Of a stretch of DNA of 64,000 nucleotides, positions 1 to 11,744 are shown in pieces. The notes below the pieces were generated by a model. The model saw only the letters and a list, made by a program, of their open reading frames with translations. It did no database searches and was not told where the DNA came from. The translations under genes were made by a program, and so were the position numbers. The stretch lies in the NCBI GenBank assembly GCA_035578155.1, contig JAPWDM010000008.1, positions 17,734,342-17,798,341 on the forward strand. Direction: 5' to 3'. This DNA is from Brachynemurus nebulosus. Taxonomy: Eukaryota; Arthropoda; Insecta; Neuroptera; Myrmeleontidae. The stretch's first letter is position 1, and every line of letters begins with the position of its first letter.

Positions 1-431
1 GATCACTTAATACTCAGTTAAGCTGAAACTTGAGGGGGATTCGCCAAAAAAACATGGAAAATCGACCATTATTATTATTTTTTTTATACAAATAAAAAAT
101 TTATTAAAAAATTAAAATGTCCAACATTGCAACATCTCAGGATGTCAGTCAGTGTTAAACGGATTTGTTAAATAAGATATTAATTATTTTTATAGCAATA
201 GTAACGCATTTTTAGATACAGTATAGCACCGATAATGGAAACATCAGTTTTGGAATTTTTTGAGAGCATCAAATTAGTCAACATCACTTTTGGAAAGTTG
301 CATCAAAAATGTCAAGTACATAAATATTAAATCCATGTGCAGTAGACCATGACGCATGATTTGATCAAGGGAAACAAATAAATATACCGATAATAGTAGT
401 GACAAACGACAACAGATCTCAAAGCGTGGGA
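1..431. other. AT-rich non-coding sequence with repeat fragment
   Basis: No convincing gene. Bases around 120-170 resemble, in reverse orientation, the end of the Helitron-like repeat found at about 22100-22426: the shared phrase is a run of CAGTCAGTGTTA-type sequence. The rest is AT-rich with short homopolymers. Confidence 0.4.
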
Positions 432-480
432 ATGAAGATTTTAATTATTGTATTCTGTTCTGTGGCGGTTTTTATCACAC
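432..480 (+). CDS. Candidate signal-peptide first exon (orphan)
   Basis: An ATG opens 16 codons, MKILIIVFCSVAVFIT, then one extra base and a GTAAAA donor. The reading is a plausible secretory signal and ends in phase 1, exactly as the signal-peptide exons at 37521, 39686, 44627 and 63871 do. No matching ectodomain exon was found downstream, and the donor is weaker than the GTAAGT/GTGAGT of the others. It may be the remnant of a decayed family member or chance. Confidence 0.25.
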
Positions 481-769
481 GTAAAATGTAAACAAATTAT
501 TTCAAAGCAAATTAATAAAACAATAAATGAAAAAATATTTTCTGAGATAAATAATTTTTAATTTTTCACTTCTTTTTTTCTTTTATTAATATTAAAAAAA
601 AAAGCATAATTTTAATTCAAAACATAATCTTACGATATTTGTGAATCGCCCCTGATCAAAAAGCATCACTTTTTTCAAGCACCACTTTTGGAGACTACTT
701 TTTCTTGACAAAACTGGTGTTCTTCTGTATCCGTAACTTCAAAAATAACGAATTTCTATACAAACTGTC

Positions 770-930
770 ATCCTGCGTTTAACCCACTTAGGGAACGAAT
801 TTTCAAAAATCCTTTCTTAGTGCTCATTTACATTATATAAGGAGCTCCTATGAAAAATTTCATCCTTTTAAACTCAACGGTTTAGGCTGTGCATTGTCTA
901 TCAGTCAGTCAGTGTTAGAGATTTATTAAG
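770..930 (-). repeat. Dispersed repeat related to the 22.1-22.4 kb Helitron-like element
   Basis: Read on the minus strand, this holds the same phrases as 22160-22290: the CCTAAACCGTTG-type block, the TGAAATTTT block and the CCCTAAGTGG block, in the same order. It lacks the 3' hairpin and CTAG end seen in the other copy. Confidence 0.5.
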
Positions 931-1392
931 TAGATATCATAACAGATTTCGAGATTTGATGTGCGCGCAACACACATTTCGGAAATTTTTTAAATTATAT
1001 ATTTAATAGGAAGTTAAAAAACAACAAAATAAGAAGATAGTAATGGCCTAAGAGTCACTTGAAATTGAGGATTAGTTTAGTTGTAAGATGGAAATTCATA
1101 AAAATCCCATGTCCAATTATTTTTATTTTTGATAATAAAAAGCAAACCGCATACGAAGAGATAAAGACATGTTTATGAAACTTGTTATGCTTATAGTTGG
1201 TTCAAGTGAAGAAAACTCCATACAGAGAGGCACGGCGAATTGCGAACTAGAAAAGAAAATCCATGACTTTAAATTTCGGCATTAAAGCCAAGTAATTCAT
1301 AATACTGTACAAATACTGATTTAGTGCTTCCGCCATCAATATTACAGTTAAAGTACGCTATAGTTTTTAGAATTTTGTGTTCTGTTTTTTAG

Positions 1393-1528
1393 AGACACTA
1401 ATACAATAATACATTATGTATTGTGCAGTGGTCTTGTAGTAGCTGCCGTAATTATCGTACCTATTGTGTTTAAACAGAGAGTGAGTTACGTTTTTTTTTT
1501 ATGTACTGATGTATTACTTGTCAAATAA
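1393..1528 (+). CDS. Candidate membrane-anchor exon, possibly remnant
   Basis: An acceptor-like tract ending TTTTTTAG precedes a reading that contains HYVLCSGLVVAAVIIVPIVF followed by KQR. That is a good single membrane helix with a basic stop-transfer tail. The frame closes at 1526, where the stop overlaps an AATAAA. Alternatively the strong GTGAGT at 1481 makes it an internal exon. With the signal-peptide-like exon at 432 it could be the relic of one more gene of the array type. However, no cysteine ectodomain lies between them, and the acceptor phase (2) does not fit the phase-1 first exon. It is presented only as a candidate. Confidence 0.22.
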
Positions 1529-1682
1529 AACTAAAATTTTTATTTTTAACTTGGGGTTTCTGTAATTTACTCATATCGAAAAATAGATAATTAAAAAAAA
1601 TTGTATTATCATTTTATAACAAGTAATATTTCGTTGTACAAGTAATAAATTTTAAAAGAAAAATAAAGAAAAGAAGTCATAT

Positions 1683-1756
1683 ATATCGGGATTTGAACCC
1701 GGGATCCCACAATCCATACCTATGAACAGTAAGAACACTCTAACTGCTGGCCTACG
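1683..1756 (-). repeat. tRNA-like sequence (probable SINE head)
   Basis: On the minus strand there is a B-box-like GGGTTCAAATCCC in a T-arm-like setting (CCGGG TTCAAAT CCCGA), with an A-box-like stretch upstream. Pairing of the acceptor arm is poor, so a tRNA-derived repeat or tRNA pseudogene is more likely than a working tRNA. Confidence 0.4.
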
Positions 1757-1814
1757 TACAAGATCTACACGCACAATACACTAAATAATTTGTATAGGTA
1801 TTATGTTACCTATA

Positions 1815-3248
1815 GGCTAAAAGCTCCTATACCGGAACGCGATCATATGTTCGAACAGTTTTGACATTTATATATTAATGAAGTTATTTCTGAAAGAAAC
1901 CTATGATAACAAAAATTATTATTAATAGAATGATTATTATTCAATTTAAATTCACCTCGCATTTAATGTTTCTTTACTTAATTAAAGAAATAGCTATATA
2001 TATTAAACAATTTTTATTGAATACAGTATTTTGTTCCTTTATTTACGTCTGATACTTAAACCATTCTATATGTTTCCTACATTGAAGTCTAGATGTCACT
2101 CGATGTGTCGTATTACTCATATTACACGTCCGCTTGTATATCGGTTCCCAGCTCCTAGTGTCATAAAAATATCTTTGTTTGCATATAGATGTCGACATTT
2201 TGTAAAAGACAAACATTAACAAATAAAAATTTTTGGGATGTATTTTTTTAAAAACCTATTCATTGGATTAAAAAAACTTTCTTTTAAGCTTATTAAGAAG
2301 GGTCACTAGCGTGACATTTTTAAAAAATTGGAAAAATTTTTTTTGCTTATACCTACCTTTAAAAATAACACTAGAATTTCAAGTGCATATCTCAAACAGC
2401 TTTTGAGTTACAGCCATCCGAAGGGCGGATTCTGATTTTCATTGTTAGCTTTGAGGTATTGAGAATTGTATGAAGTTGATAGTTCGGGAGTTTCTGGATG
2501 TGACTGCCAGTCACATGTTGTGGAGAAGCTAGACCCTGGCACATTTAAACAACTCATTTAGTTTTACTATGACCGTTATAGTAAGTACACCGTAAATAAT
2601 TTTAGCAAAAATTCTTAGTGACTAAAATGTTAAGTAAAGAAACTACATTTTTCAAATTTGCAGCAGTTATAACTCGAAGACAAATCATCCGATCGATTTA
2701 ACTCTTATTGCAGCTTTTTTTAAATATGTTTCTTCGTGCCATGAACCTTCAGTTTTCCGATCGAATAAAAAATGTAATTTTTGTAGGCCAAAAATCATCA
2801 AATTTTCGCGCAAATTTTGAAACTTTTTTTAAAAAACTCCATCATTTTGTTAAATTTCAACCATTTTTTTCGATTGAGGTTCATGGCACGGGCGATACCT
2901 TCTAGTTTAATAGGCTTTGTGGTGTTTTTGATTTCAGGCACCGTAAAGGTCGCTATCACTTTTTTTGGAGCCTTGGAAGATTGCGAATAACTCACTGAAT
3001 TTTCAGTTTTTTAGTCCAAAAATTTTATCATGAATTTATTATATATCAACGAATATATTCTTAAAATATTAAAACATTCCATACAGTAGTTTTCTTTAAA
3101 AAAATTCCCAAGAGTCACTTTTTTTAGACGGTCAGACTAGTGGTCCCCTTTAAGAAAAAAGAATGGGTGTTTAATTTATTTGTCAATTTTTATAAGCCAG
3201 TTTAATTACACACCTAAAAATAGTGTTCCGGTATAGGGGCTTTTACGC
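1815..3248. mobile_element. TIR element of 1.4 kb, TA-flanked, family M1
   Basis: The ends are inverted repeats (GGCTAAAAGCTCCTATACCG at the left, its near complement CGGTATAGGGGCTTTTACGC at the right) flanked by TA. The subterminal block (AATGAAGTTATTTCTGAAAG) also occurs in the short copies at 21682-21912 and 26958-27144. No transposase is readable; the short open frames at 2031-2219 and 2708-2905 look accidental. It may be the longer relative from which the short MITEs derive. Confidence 0.7.
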
Positions 3249-3259
3249 TAGGTATTTTC

Positions 3260-4188
3260 ATCTAAACTTTAAATAAAAATATCTTCAATCTTTTTGAGAT
3301 GTGGACTTTAATATTGTAGATTTTTTATATGTATGTGATGCTGTACTAGCAGACCAAATCCAATCGGAATTGGTGAGTTTGCTCATATCATTATTAATAA
3401 TTAAATTTTTCTGAAACGAACTCTACGAACTCGAAAGTGCTTATGATCTAGCTGACATTGCTGGCCGCTCTAACCGCAGTCCTGTTATTACCAATTATTT
3501 TTAATGGTTTGAGCGCCAAATACTAGTCCTGTGTCTCGCGTGAGACACACGAAGATATGACAAAGAGCGCTACATGTAAGTTTGCTACAAACGTTCAGTC
3601 AAATGTATACCTCACTGTTGTAAAATGGGTAATAATGGTTTAGGAAATGGTTGGAGGTTAAACTTGGTCGGCGGTGGGGGTGGCATAGAGGCGGTTGAAA
3701 TTCAGTGTACTGTTAAGTTAGGTGTTACTTGAACGTTCGTAGACAATTTCCATCTATGAATAGCTGGTTCATTATATATTTTAACGGAAATCGTACTGAA
3801 CAAAACGACCTCTGTGCTTGATGCTTTGTGTATTCTTCGTGCGGCTAAGTTCACAAGTATCGTTTGTACGCTTCTTCTATGTCTATATAGAATCGTTGCT
3901 TCTTCTTGTATAATATAGCCAGATTCATCATCTGACTACCTGTATTTGTATTTGTTTTTAGTTTACTGAAAAATACGTCTATATTGAATCATTTAAAGAA
4001 AATTGTGGCGTTTGCAACAGCAGAAGAGAACAATAACGTTTAGAGTACTTATTTTAGACAAAATAAGTTTAGAGTAGTATAATATGTAAAATCAGCTTTG
4101 AATGGGTATCATAAAATAATAAACTGTTTTGGTTCAATAGTAAGGACATGACATCTATTATCATTTGAACAAAAAAATTGAAGATATG
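3260..4188. other. Non-coding interval
   Basis: No supported gene. A short hairpin occurs at 3530-3549 (8-base arms TGTGTCTC/GAGACACA around GCGT). Otherwise unremarkable AT-rich sequence. Confidence 0.4.
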
Positions 4189-4190
4189 TA

Positions 4191-5055
4191 CACGGAGAGA
4201 AAATTCATAGAAAAATTACTGTGCTCAGCACTACAATCGACGTGTAAAAGGAGAACATATTCAATTTTGTACGGTATAAATATATAAATTATAATTAATC
4301 ATAGAAAATTTAAAGGATAGAATATTCTTTCCGTAATATTAGCTCCGTAAAATTTGTAAAACAGCACAGTAAAAAGTTCCATTCCCGACAAAAAAATATT
4401 TTTTAATTGTTTTTCTTACAAAAATTACCATGCTGTCTTATAATATTTCAAATGCTATCTGCTAATAGTAGAAAGAAAGAAAGAGAAGGTATCAACACTG
4501 TCACATAGCGACGCAGGCTGCAGAAGGTATCAACACAATCATACATGAAGGTCACATAGCCAGGTTGGTCACTGCTGGTGGCGTGTCGTGTGCAAACAGT
4601 ATTCTTTAGAATGTCTTACAGGACGGTCACCGTTTAATTCATCATTTTGTTACTTCACTATATTCAGTATTAGAATATATTGTTGCCAATCATTTTGTAT
4701 GCATCATAAAGAATCAAAAGTCGGAAAAGGTCGATTGTTCCTCAGTGCGTACAGCCCAAGCAACATAAGGTTGCGGGTCAGATGCGCAAATGAAAGAGTA
4801 CGACAACAAGAATTAAACTATAATATATATGCATCAGAGTGTGATAGAAGTTGTGTTAGCACATTAAATTTTACCATGCTAGCACAACAATTTTTATGAA
4901 GCCATAACTAATACTTTTTACGTTTCAATTTAATAATATTTACATGATCGTAAAATATTTTTTACTTTGGTCGTCGATCGCGCACGCATTATAAGAGAGC
5001 ATGGTAATTTTTCTGAAATTTTACCTACAAAAATTATATGATTTTTCTCTCCGTG
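4191..5055. mobile_element. TIR element with CACGGAGAGAAAA ends
   Basis: Inverted ends CACGGAGAGAAAA...TTTTCTCTCCGTG are flanked by TA on both sides. Further inward the arms still match in part (CATGCTGTCTTATAAT against ATTATAAGAGAGCATG). The 103-codon open frame at 4588-4899 lies wholly inside. It resembles no transposase and is most likely accidental. Confidence 0.7.
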
Positions 5056-5057
5056 TA

Positions 5058-5817
5058 GCTATATAATATAGATTTAGTACACATGCCTGAAGAATTTTTC
5101 TTCATTTATAACGCACAACATTAAAAGCTGAGGCGTGGTATTTATATTTTATCTATATTTAAAAGATAAATTACCTGTTGTGCTATTTATTACTTGCTGG
5201 TTTGTTTCTTGGATAAATAAAATAAAGTTACTTCGATTGAACCTAACCTATACAGATACATACTTGTTGACTGAAAAATTAATTTTAAAAGAAAAAAATT
5301 TATCCTAGAAACAAAATATTTAGTGTCATTAAAACAAAATATATGTTTGCATCATAACTCGAAAAAGAAAAGAGCTATGAAATTCCTGGGGATTGTCCAC
5401 AGTGACAGCTACAAGTTTTATCTGAACAATTTTTTTGATTCATTTAATAGTTTAGCCGTAATGAAAAAACTCATCCTGTATAAGTATTTTCTTTTATCAA
5501 TACATGAAATGGTCTCAAACGATTTTACTAAACGAATTATTCTTTTCTATGTCTCATTCAGGGAATCATTATTTAGTGTAATTCTAAAATCCTAATATTC
5601 AAATTATTTGACGTAAGAGGTTGAAATTATTACGAAATATGTAAATGACGTGATGTGTTTTAAACAAACATGAAACAGATTATATGTGTTTAAATTATAT
5701 AATCGCATAAGTTGTCATTAGTTAGCTACATACCAGTTCAAAATAACTCATAAGATGTGTACCTACACAATAAATTATTTATAAAACATTAGAATTTCAC
5801 ACAATAATATTTTAAAA
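5058..5817. other. Non-coding interval
   Basis: AT-rich. The 90-codon open frame at 5323-5595 has low-complexity composition and no recognisable motif, so I do not call it a gene. Confidence 0.35.
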
Positions 5818-5821
5818 TTAA

Positions 5822-6742
5822 CCCTAGAATCATACGTTGGTCTACGAGAAAAGTTAATCATACATCGGCGTCATTTTGAGGAATGGACTTTTTACGGAGA
5901 GTTTTAGAGTTTATTTGCAAAAAACATTTTTTTTTACATAACAATACTACAAAAGCCAACAAAATATTTACAAAAATTGGATTTGAAAGAATTTTTTAAT
6001 ATAAATATTTATTAATTTTTTTAATTTTTTTATCAAAGCATATTTTCATTATAAAAATTAAAAAATAGATAAATACATCAATTTTATCATAATACATGCC
6101 TTTCAAATAACTAATTTATGAACTATTATGAGTCGGTGGATATGTGTGACTTCACAGAATGTGAAATTTCTCGGTCACAAATATTCCCGTAGATATGTAG
6201 TTATTTCCTGATTAGACACATTTGTAAATTTTCTAAAATTTGTTAGTAATTTTTCGAATAAGATCTCAAAAAATAATAATTTAAATTATTTTCCACAAAA
6301 TAAATTGTTAATCTTTTATTAAGTCACTTGAAACACATTCTTTGGTTTTCGATTCAATATATTAAAACTTCAGTATTATGTCGTCTCTATAAGTCAAACA
6401 GCTGTAATCACCTTTCATATTATCATTATCATTGAATAAATTAATCATAACATCCATATCTTTAATAAATTTTAGAAAAATTAGGAAAACTTTTATATGT
6501 AAAGTACAAACTCTCTAAAAAAATATACATCGGTTAATCATACATCGTCGTCTTTTGACGTACACTGTTTCAATACAAACAAAACGACAGCGACTGTAAA
6601 CAAAATTAATACATTTGCTGTGTTATAGTAACAAATAAATTAGATAACAGAAATTTCACAGCAAGCAGGCACGACAAGTTGTAGTACTGGAGCAGGTAGA
6701 GAAGTTCGTTCGTCATTTTGATGAGTACGTATGATTCTAAGG
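5822..6742. mobile_element. piggyBac-like non-autonomous element, 921 bp
   Basis: Flanked by TTAA at 5818-5821 and 6743-6746. The ends are CCCTAGAATCATACGT and its near complement ACGTATGATTCTAAGG. The CCCTAGAA start and TTAA target are classic for piggyBac. Phrases of the end (GTTAATCATACATCG) recur at about 5856 and 6532, possible transposase-binding repeats. No transposase frame remains. Confidence 0.8.
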
Positions 6743-6749
6743 TTAAACC

Positions 6750-7668
6750 GGAGAGTTATACTTGCGTTAATATTAAACTAACAAGATGTAATGAAAGAAT
6801 ATTTATAGAAAACATTATGATAAAAAATGTTAAGGCATTAAGAAGCTGACATTAGGAAGCTGCAATTTTTCAGAATTGTCAGCAGGATATTTTATCAATG
6901 CTGACTCTCTATTTGATTTCTGAATTATTTATTTTTTTTTTTAAGTAAATATTTACTTTGAAAAGATAAAGAGGCGCTCAAATATTTTTTAGAGTTCATT
7001 TTTAGTCGGTCCTGTATCAAAATTGGAAAAATGAGACACATATGGAACCGTTTCGGAAGCTGTTTCCGAAACTTTTTGATGTAAAGATTTTAAATTTAAC
7101 ACAGAAACAGAGTATAGCGGAGCAATTATAGGTGAAAATTATATAAAGTTGAATTATGACTCTAGCAGTTAATTTCAGGGTATAATTCAGGAAATGGAAA
7201 CAAATTTTTCAAGGGCAACGTGCAAGATGCGAAAGAAGATTCCTTAAAGCATGCCTGTATCTTTTTATGTACTTTTTGGAGGGAATATTAAGAATAAGGT
7301 GAAGATCTACCCAAAATTATCAGGATTCAAAAATTTTTATAATCAATTGTAACACACAATTTAATTTTTTAGGTCCGCTAAACCATTAGCTTTAGTGAAA
7401 ATATTTTTCGACCCAAAATATTTCTAAATTTTTGCCCGTGAAAAAATTATCCGTCAAGAATAAAACTTTGTGTTGGCCATGTTTAAAATAGGTAGTTATT
7501 GATACGGAACACAATTTGCAGTAGTATGACTAGCACTTGACTATGATTTTTAATGCCATTGAAATGTATATTTTTGACTTTCTTATGTCATTTCTCAAGT
7601 CAAGGCAAGCTAAAAAGAAACCATTTTGTTCCGACTTCGCTCCTTCATGAAAGAGTCGAAAAATACCT
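6750..7668. other. Non-coding interval with repeat fragments
   Basis: No gene seen. About 7020-7200 resembles in style the repeat at 43380-43620: both contain wording around a GTTAATTTCAGGG phrase and an alternating GGAA/TTCC block. Probable old transposon debris. Confidence 0.3.
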
Positions 7669-7865
7669 GTAGCAATAATTATTGCTACATGTGATGAATC
7701 AATTCAACACGTTATGTATTTTTTTTACTTTGGAAAACGGTAATAAAACTTTAATCTAATTAATAATTAATCGATTTGTAAAAATGTCAAAATACTGACA
7801 TCTAACATTTATGTTTGAAGTTAATATCAGTCCAATATATCAAATCATAGAATTCAATAAAAATC

Positions 7866-7867
<2 letters not shown>

Positions 7868-7958
<91 letters not shown>
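7868..7958. repeat. (TA)n microsatellite
   Basis: About 90 bases of TA dinucleotides in the left arm of the foldback element. The mirrored copy in the right arm (about 11488-11544) is shorter. Confidence 0.95.
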
Positions 7959-7960
<2 letters not shown>

Positions 7961-8699
7961 CGACATCTACTGTTATAGTTTCAAATTGATATCTAGGCAC
8001 TATGTAAAAACTAATTACACGTTTGCAGAAATCTGAGATTTAAATTTATAACAAGTGCGTACATTATTTAATTAAACATTTATTTTTCAAAAGAAATAAT
8101 TAACAAAACAAATTACATAACTAAAAAAATAACTGATACTAATTAAAAAGGACACACAGTTAGGGAGAACGCTCTTCTCGTGTGGCCTTTGGGCCGCACA
8201 CATCAAAATAAAAAAAAAAAAAATATGTATATCTTGAAATTAATTTAAGTATTATTTATTTAAGTGTATTGTTGAAAATGACAAACTCCTCGTTGTTTAA
8301 GTTAAGTATTATTTTATTATAACATGTATTTGGAAATTTACTTAAACGTAGTCAAAAAATAATTTATATTTAAATGATTAGAAAATAATTGAACGTAGTA
8401 TGTAGGATAATTTAAATATCAAAAATCGTATATTTATTTAAGATAAATATATTTTGGAAATTTATTTAAACTAAAATAAAGGATAATTTATATTAGATAT
8501 ATATAAAAAAAAAAAAATAATTAAATGTTACATGTAAAATTAATTTATATTTAAATATTTAACGTCGTTTGTACTTTCGCATTCATCCAGATTTCTAAAA
8601 GATTTTCTGGGGATTTAGCAAAAAAAAGTCTACGACTAAAAATAGCTTATAGTTAATATGAATATTATAGTTTAAATTGATAAGTTTATAATTTAGTTT

Positions 8700-9118
8700 T
8701 TCCGACACGTAGGTCGATGCGGCGAACATAAGTTCAGCCAGTATAGTTTAAAATTAATCTAAATTTAGTTTCCGACATGTAGGTCGATGCGGCGAACGTA
8801 AAGTTCAGCCAGTATAGTTTAAAATTAATCTAAATTTAGTTTTCCGACACGTAGGTCGATGCGGCGAACATAAGTTCAGCCAGTATAGTTTAAAATTAAT
8901 CTAAATTTAGTTTCCGACATGGAGGTCGATGCGGCGAACGTAAAGTTCGGCCAGTATAGTTTAAAATTAATCTAAATTTAGTTTCCGACATGTAGGTCGA
9001 TGCGGCGAACGTAAAGTTCAGCCAGTATAGTTTAAAGTTAATCTAAATTTAATTTCCCGACACGTAGGTCGATGCGGCGAACATAAGTTCAGCCAGTATA
9101 GGTTAAGTTAGTCTAAAT
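8700..9118 (+). repeat. Satellite array, left arm: six units of about 70 bp
   Basis: Six copies carry the core AGGTCGATGCGGCGAAC. Two variants exist: type 1 has CACGTAGG and AACATAAG, type 2 has CATGTAGG and AACGTAAAG. Left to right the order is 1-2-1-2-2-1. Confidence 0.9.
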
Positions 9119-9289
9119 TTAATAATTCATTATTAAGTAAGTTTTCAAATATTAATTCATCATTAAGTAAGTTTTCAAATATCTAAATATTCTATTTATA
9201 ATTTAATGTTCTTTCAATTACGTAATTATTTCCGGTTTAAAAAATTTAAAAAAGCACGTGTGACCTTTACTAATATTTCGATATCAGGT

Positions 9290-10155
9290 ATAATCTTTTA
9301 AATCATACAATTTATTTGCGAAATATAACTTATAACGTAACTTTCAGTAGTATTTCAATTCAATTTCAATCGTAATTTTGTAAAAAAAAATAAATAAATA
9401 AATAAAAAAAAAAATATAGACTAAGTTACAATTGGACAAAATTTGATATTTATAAAATACTTATACAGGTTATTCTAGTCATAAATTTTAAAGATACAAT
9501 TATAAAATTTCAAATAGTGACATCAATTTAATTTAATTAATAACATATCTTTAGAAAATATATTTTATAGCAATATTTAAAATTGTTCCGTAAAATTTGA
9601 AACTTCAAATTTATATTTAAGTCAAAAGTGTATAAATTTACCAACGGATGTGGTGATACATTCCCATAGCCAGTACACACCATATACTTATATCGTGCGT
9701 CTCGGTTTGGAAAGTATGGCCACACCAAAGGCTAAGATGCAAATTCTATTTTAAAACCTATCATATAAAATTAATTTGGATTGGTATATCAGCCATTCAA
9801 AAATAACCAAGAAACATTTGTGTAAATTCTTAAAACTAGTAATTATTTATTGTCGTAACCTTTTAAAGATTTCAAATATTGTAATTCAAAATTGTTTCTA
9901 GTCATCTTTTATTGTAATAAACTGTAGTTGATAAACTTTCGTATTTCTAATTTAAAACCACCCTTTGGTAGTCAAAAAAAAGAATTTCAGGTTATTTGGG
10001 GATCTTGTGGTCTTGCGAAAACGATCTGCGACCATAACCTTCCACTGCCACACACTCTCGTCTCCGTAACACCTGGAGAATGCTCTGCTGATCGAAACTC
10101 CAACCAACCCGAAAAGTAGCACCCAAATTAAAACCCGAAAACATAACCCCACTAC
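9290..10155. other. Spacer of the foldback element
   Basis: Unique AT-rich sequence between the arms. Open frames here (9537-9728 minus, 9928-10119 plus) are short and show no motif. Nothing functional is recognised. Confidence 0.5.
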
Positions 10156-10324
10156 CAGATATCGAAATATTAGTAAAGGTCACACGTGCTTTTTTAAATT
10201 TTTTAAACCGGAAATAATTACGTAATTGAAAGAACATTAAATCATAAATAGAATATTTAGATATTTGAAAACTTACTTAATGATGAATTAATATTTGAAA
10301 ACTTACTTAATAATGAATTATTAA

Positions 10325-10750
10325 ATTTAGACTAACTTAACCTATACTGGCTGAACTTATGTTCGCCGCATCGACCTACGTGTCGGGAAATTAAATTTAG
10401 ATTAACTTTAAACTATACTGGCTGAAATTTACGTTCGCCGCATCGACCTACATGTCGGAAACTAAATTTAGATTAATTTTAAACTATACTGGCCGAACTT
10501 TACGTTCGCCGCATCGACCTACATGTCGGAAACTAAATTTAGATTAATTTTAAACTATACTGGCTGAACTTATGTTCGCCGCATCGACCTACGTGTCGGA
10601 AAACTAAATTTAGATTAATTTTAAACTATACTGGCTGAGCTTTACGTTCGCCGCATCGACCTACATGTCGGAAACTAAATTTAGATTAATTTTAAACTAT
10701 ACTGGCTGAACTTATGTTCGCCGCATCGACCTACGTGTCGGAAAAACTAA
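10325..10750 (-). repeat. Satellite array, right arm: six units of about 70 bp
   Basis: Reverse complement of the left array. Counted from the centre outward the variants run 1-2-2-1-2-1, exactly the order found in the left arm from the centre outward. Confidence 0.9.
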
Positions 10751-11484
10751 ATTATAAACTTATCAATTTAAACTATAATATTCATATTTCTAACTATAAG
10801 CTATTTTTAGTCGTAGACTTTTTTTTTTGCTAAATCCCCAGAAAATCTTTTAGAAATCTGGATGAATGCGAAAGTACAAACGACGTTAAATATTTAAATA
10901 TAAATTAATTTTACATGTAACATTTAATTATTTTTTTTTTTTTATATATATCTAATATAAATTATCCTTTATTTTAGTTTAAATAAATTTCCAAAATATA
11001 TTTATCTTAAATAAATATACGATTTTTGATATTTAAATTATCCTACATACTACGTTTAATTATTTTCTAATCATTTAAATATAAATTATTTTTTGACTAC
11101 GCTTAAGTAAATTTCCAAATACATGTTATAATAAAATAATACTTATCTTAAACAACGAGGAGTTTGTCATTTTCAACAATACACTTAAATAAATAATACT
11201 TAAATTAATTTCAAGATATACATATTTTTTTTTTTATTTTGATGTGTGCGGCCCAAAGGCCACACGAGAAGAGCGTTCTCCCTAACTGTGTGTCCTTTTT
11301 AATTAGTATCAGTTATTTTTTTAGTTATGTAATTTGTTTTGTTAATTATTTCTTTTGAAAAATAAATGTTTAATTAAATAATGTACGTACTTGTTATAAA
11401 TTTAAATTTCAGATTTCTGCAAACGTGTAATTAGTTTTTACATAGTGCCTAGATATCAATTTGAAACTATAACAGTAGATGTCG

Positions 11485-11487
<3 letters not shown>

Positions 11488-11544
<57 letters not shown>
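11488..11544. repeat. (TA)n microsatellite
   Basis: Right-arm counterpart of the tract at 7868, shorter by roughly 35 bases, so tract length has drifted since the arms were last identical. Confidence 0.95.
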
Positions 11545-11547
<3 letters not shown>

Positions 11548-11744
11548 GATTTTTATTGAATTCTATGATTTGATATATTGGACTGATATTAACTTCAAAC
11601 ATAAATGTTAGATGTCAGTATTTTGACATTTTTACAAATCGATTAATTATTAATTAGATTAAAGTTTTATTACCGTTTTCCAAAGTAAATAAGATAAATA
11701 ACGTGTTGAATTGATTCATCACATGTAGCAATAATTATTGCTAC

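Larger units (their letters stand above)
7669..11744. mobile_element. Foldback palindromic element, about 4.1 kb
   Basis: Left arm about 7669-9287 and right arm about 10156-11744 are near-identical inverted repeats around a spacer of about 870 bp. The same 20-base self-complementary word (GTAGCAATAATTATTGCTAC) sits at both outer ends. Each arm contains, in mirrored order, a (TA)n tract, a GC-richer word (CCTTTGGGCCGCACAC), and a satellite of about 70-bp units. No transposase reading frame is present; the short frames at 9928-10237 fall in the spacer and arm. It resembles Foldback-type elements in architecture only. Confidence 0.85.

Noticed and set aside
4588..4899. 103-codon open frame
   Set aside because: Lies wholly inside a TA-flanked TIR element, has no motif, signal peptide or transposase similarity.
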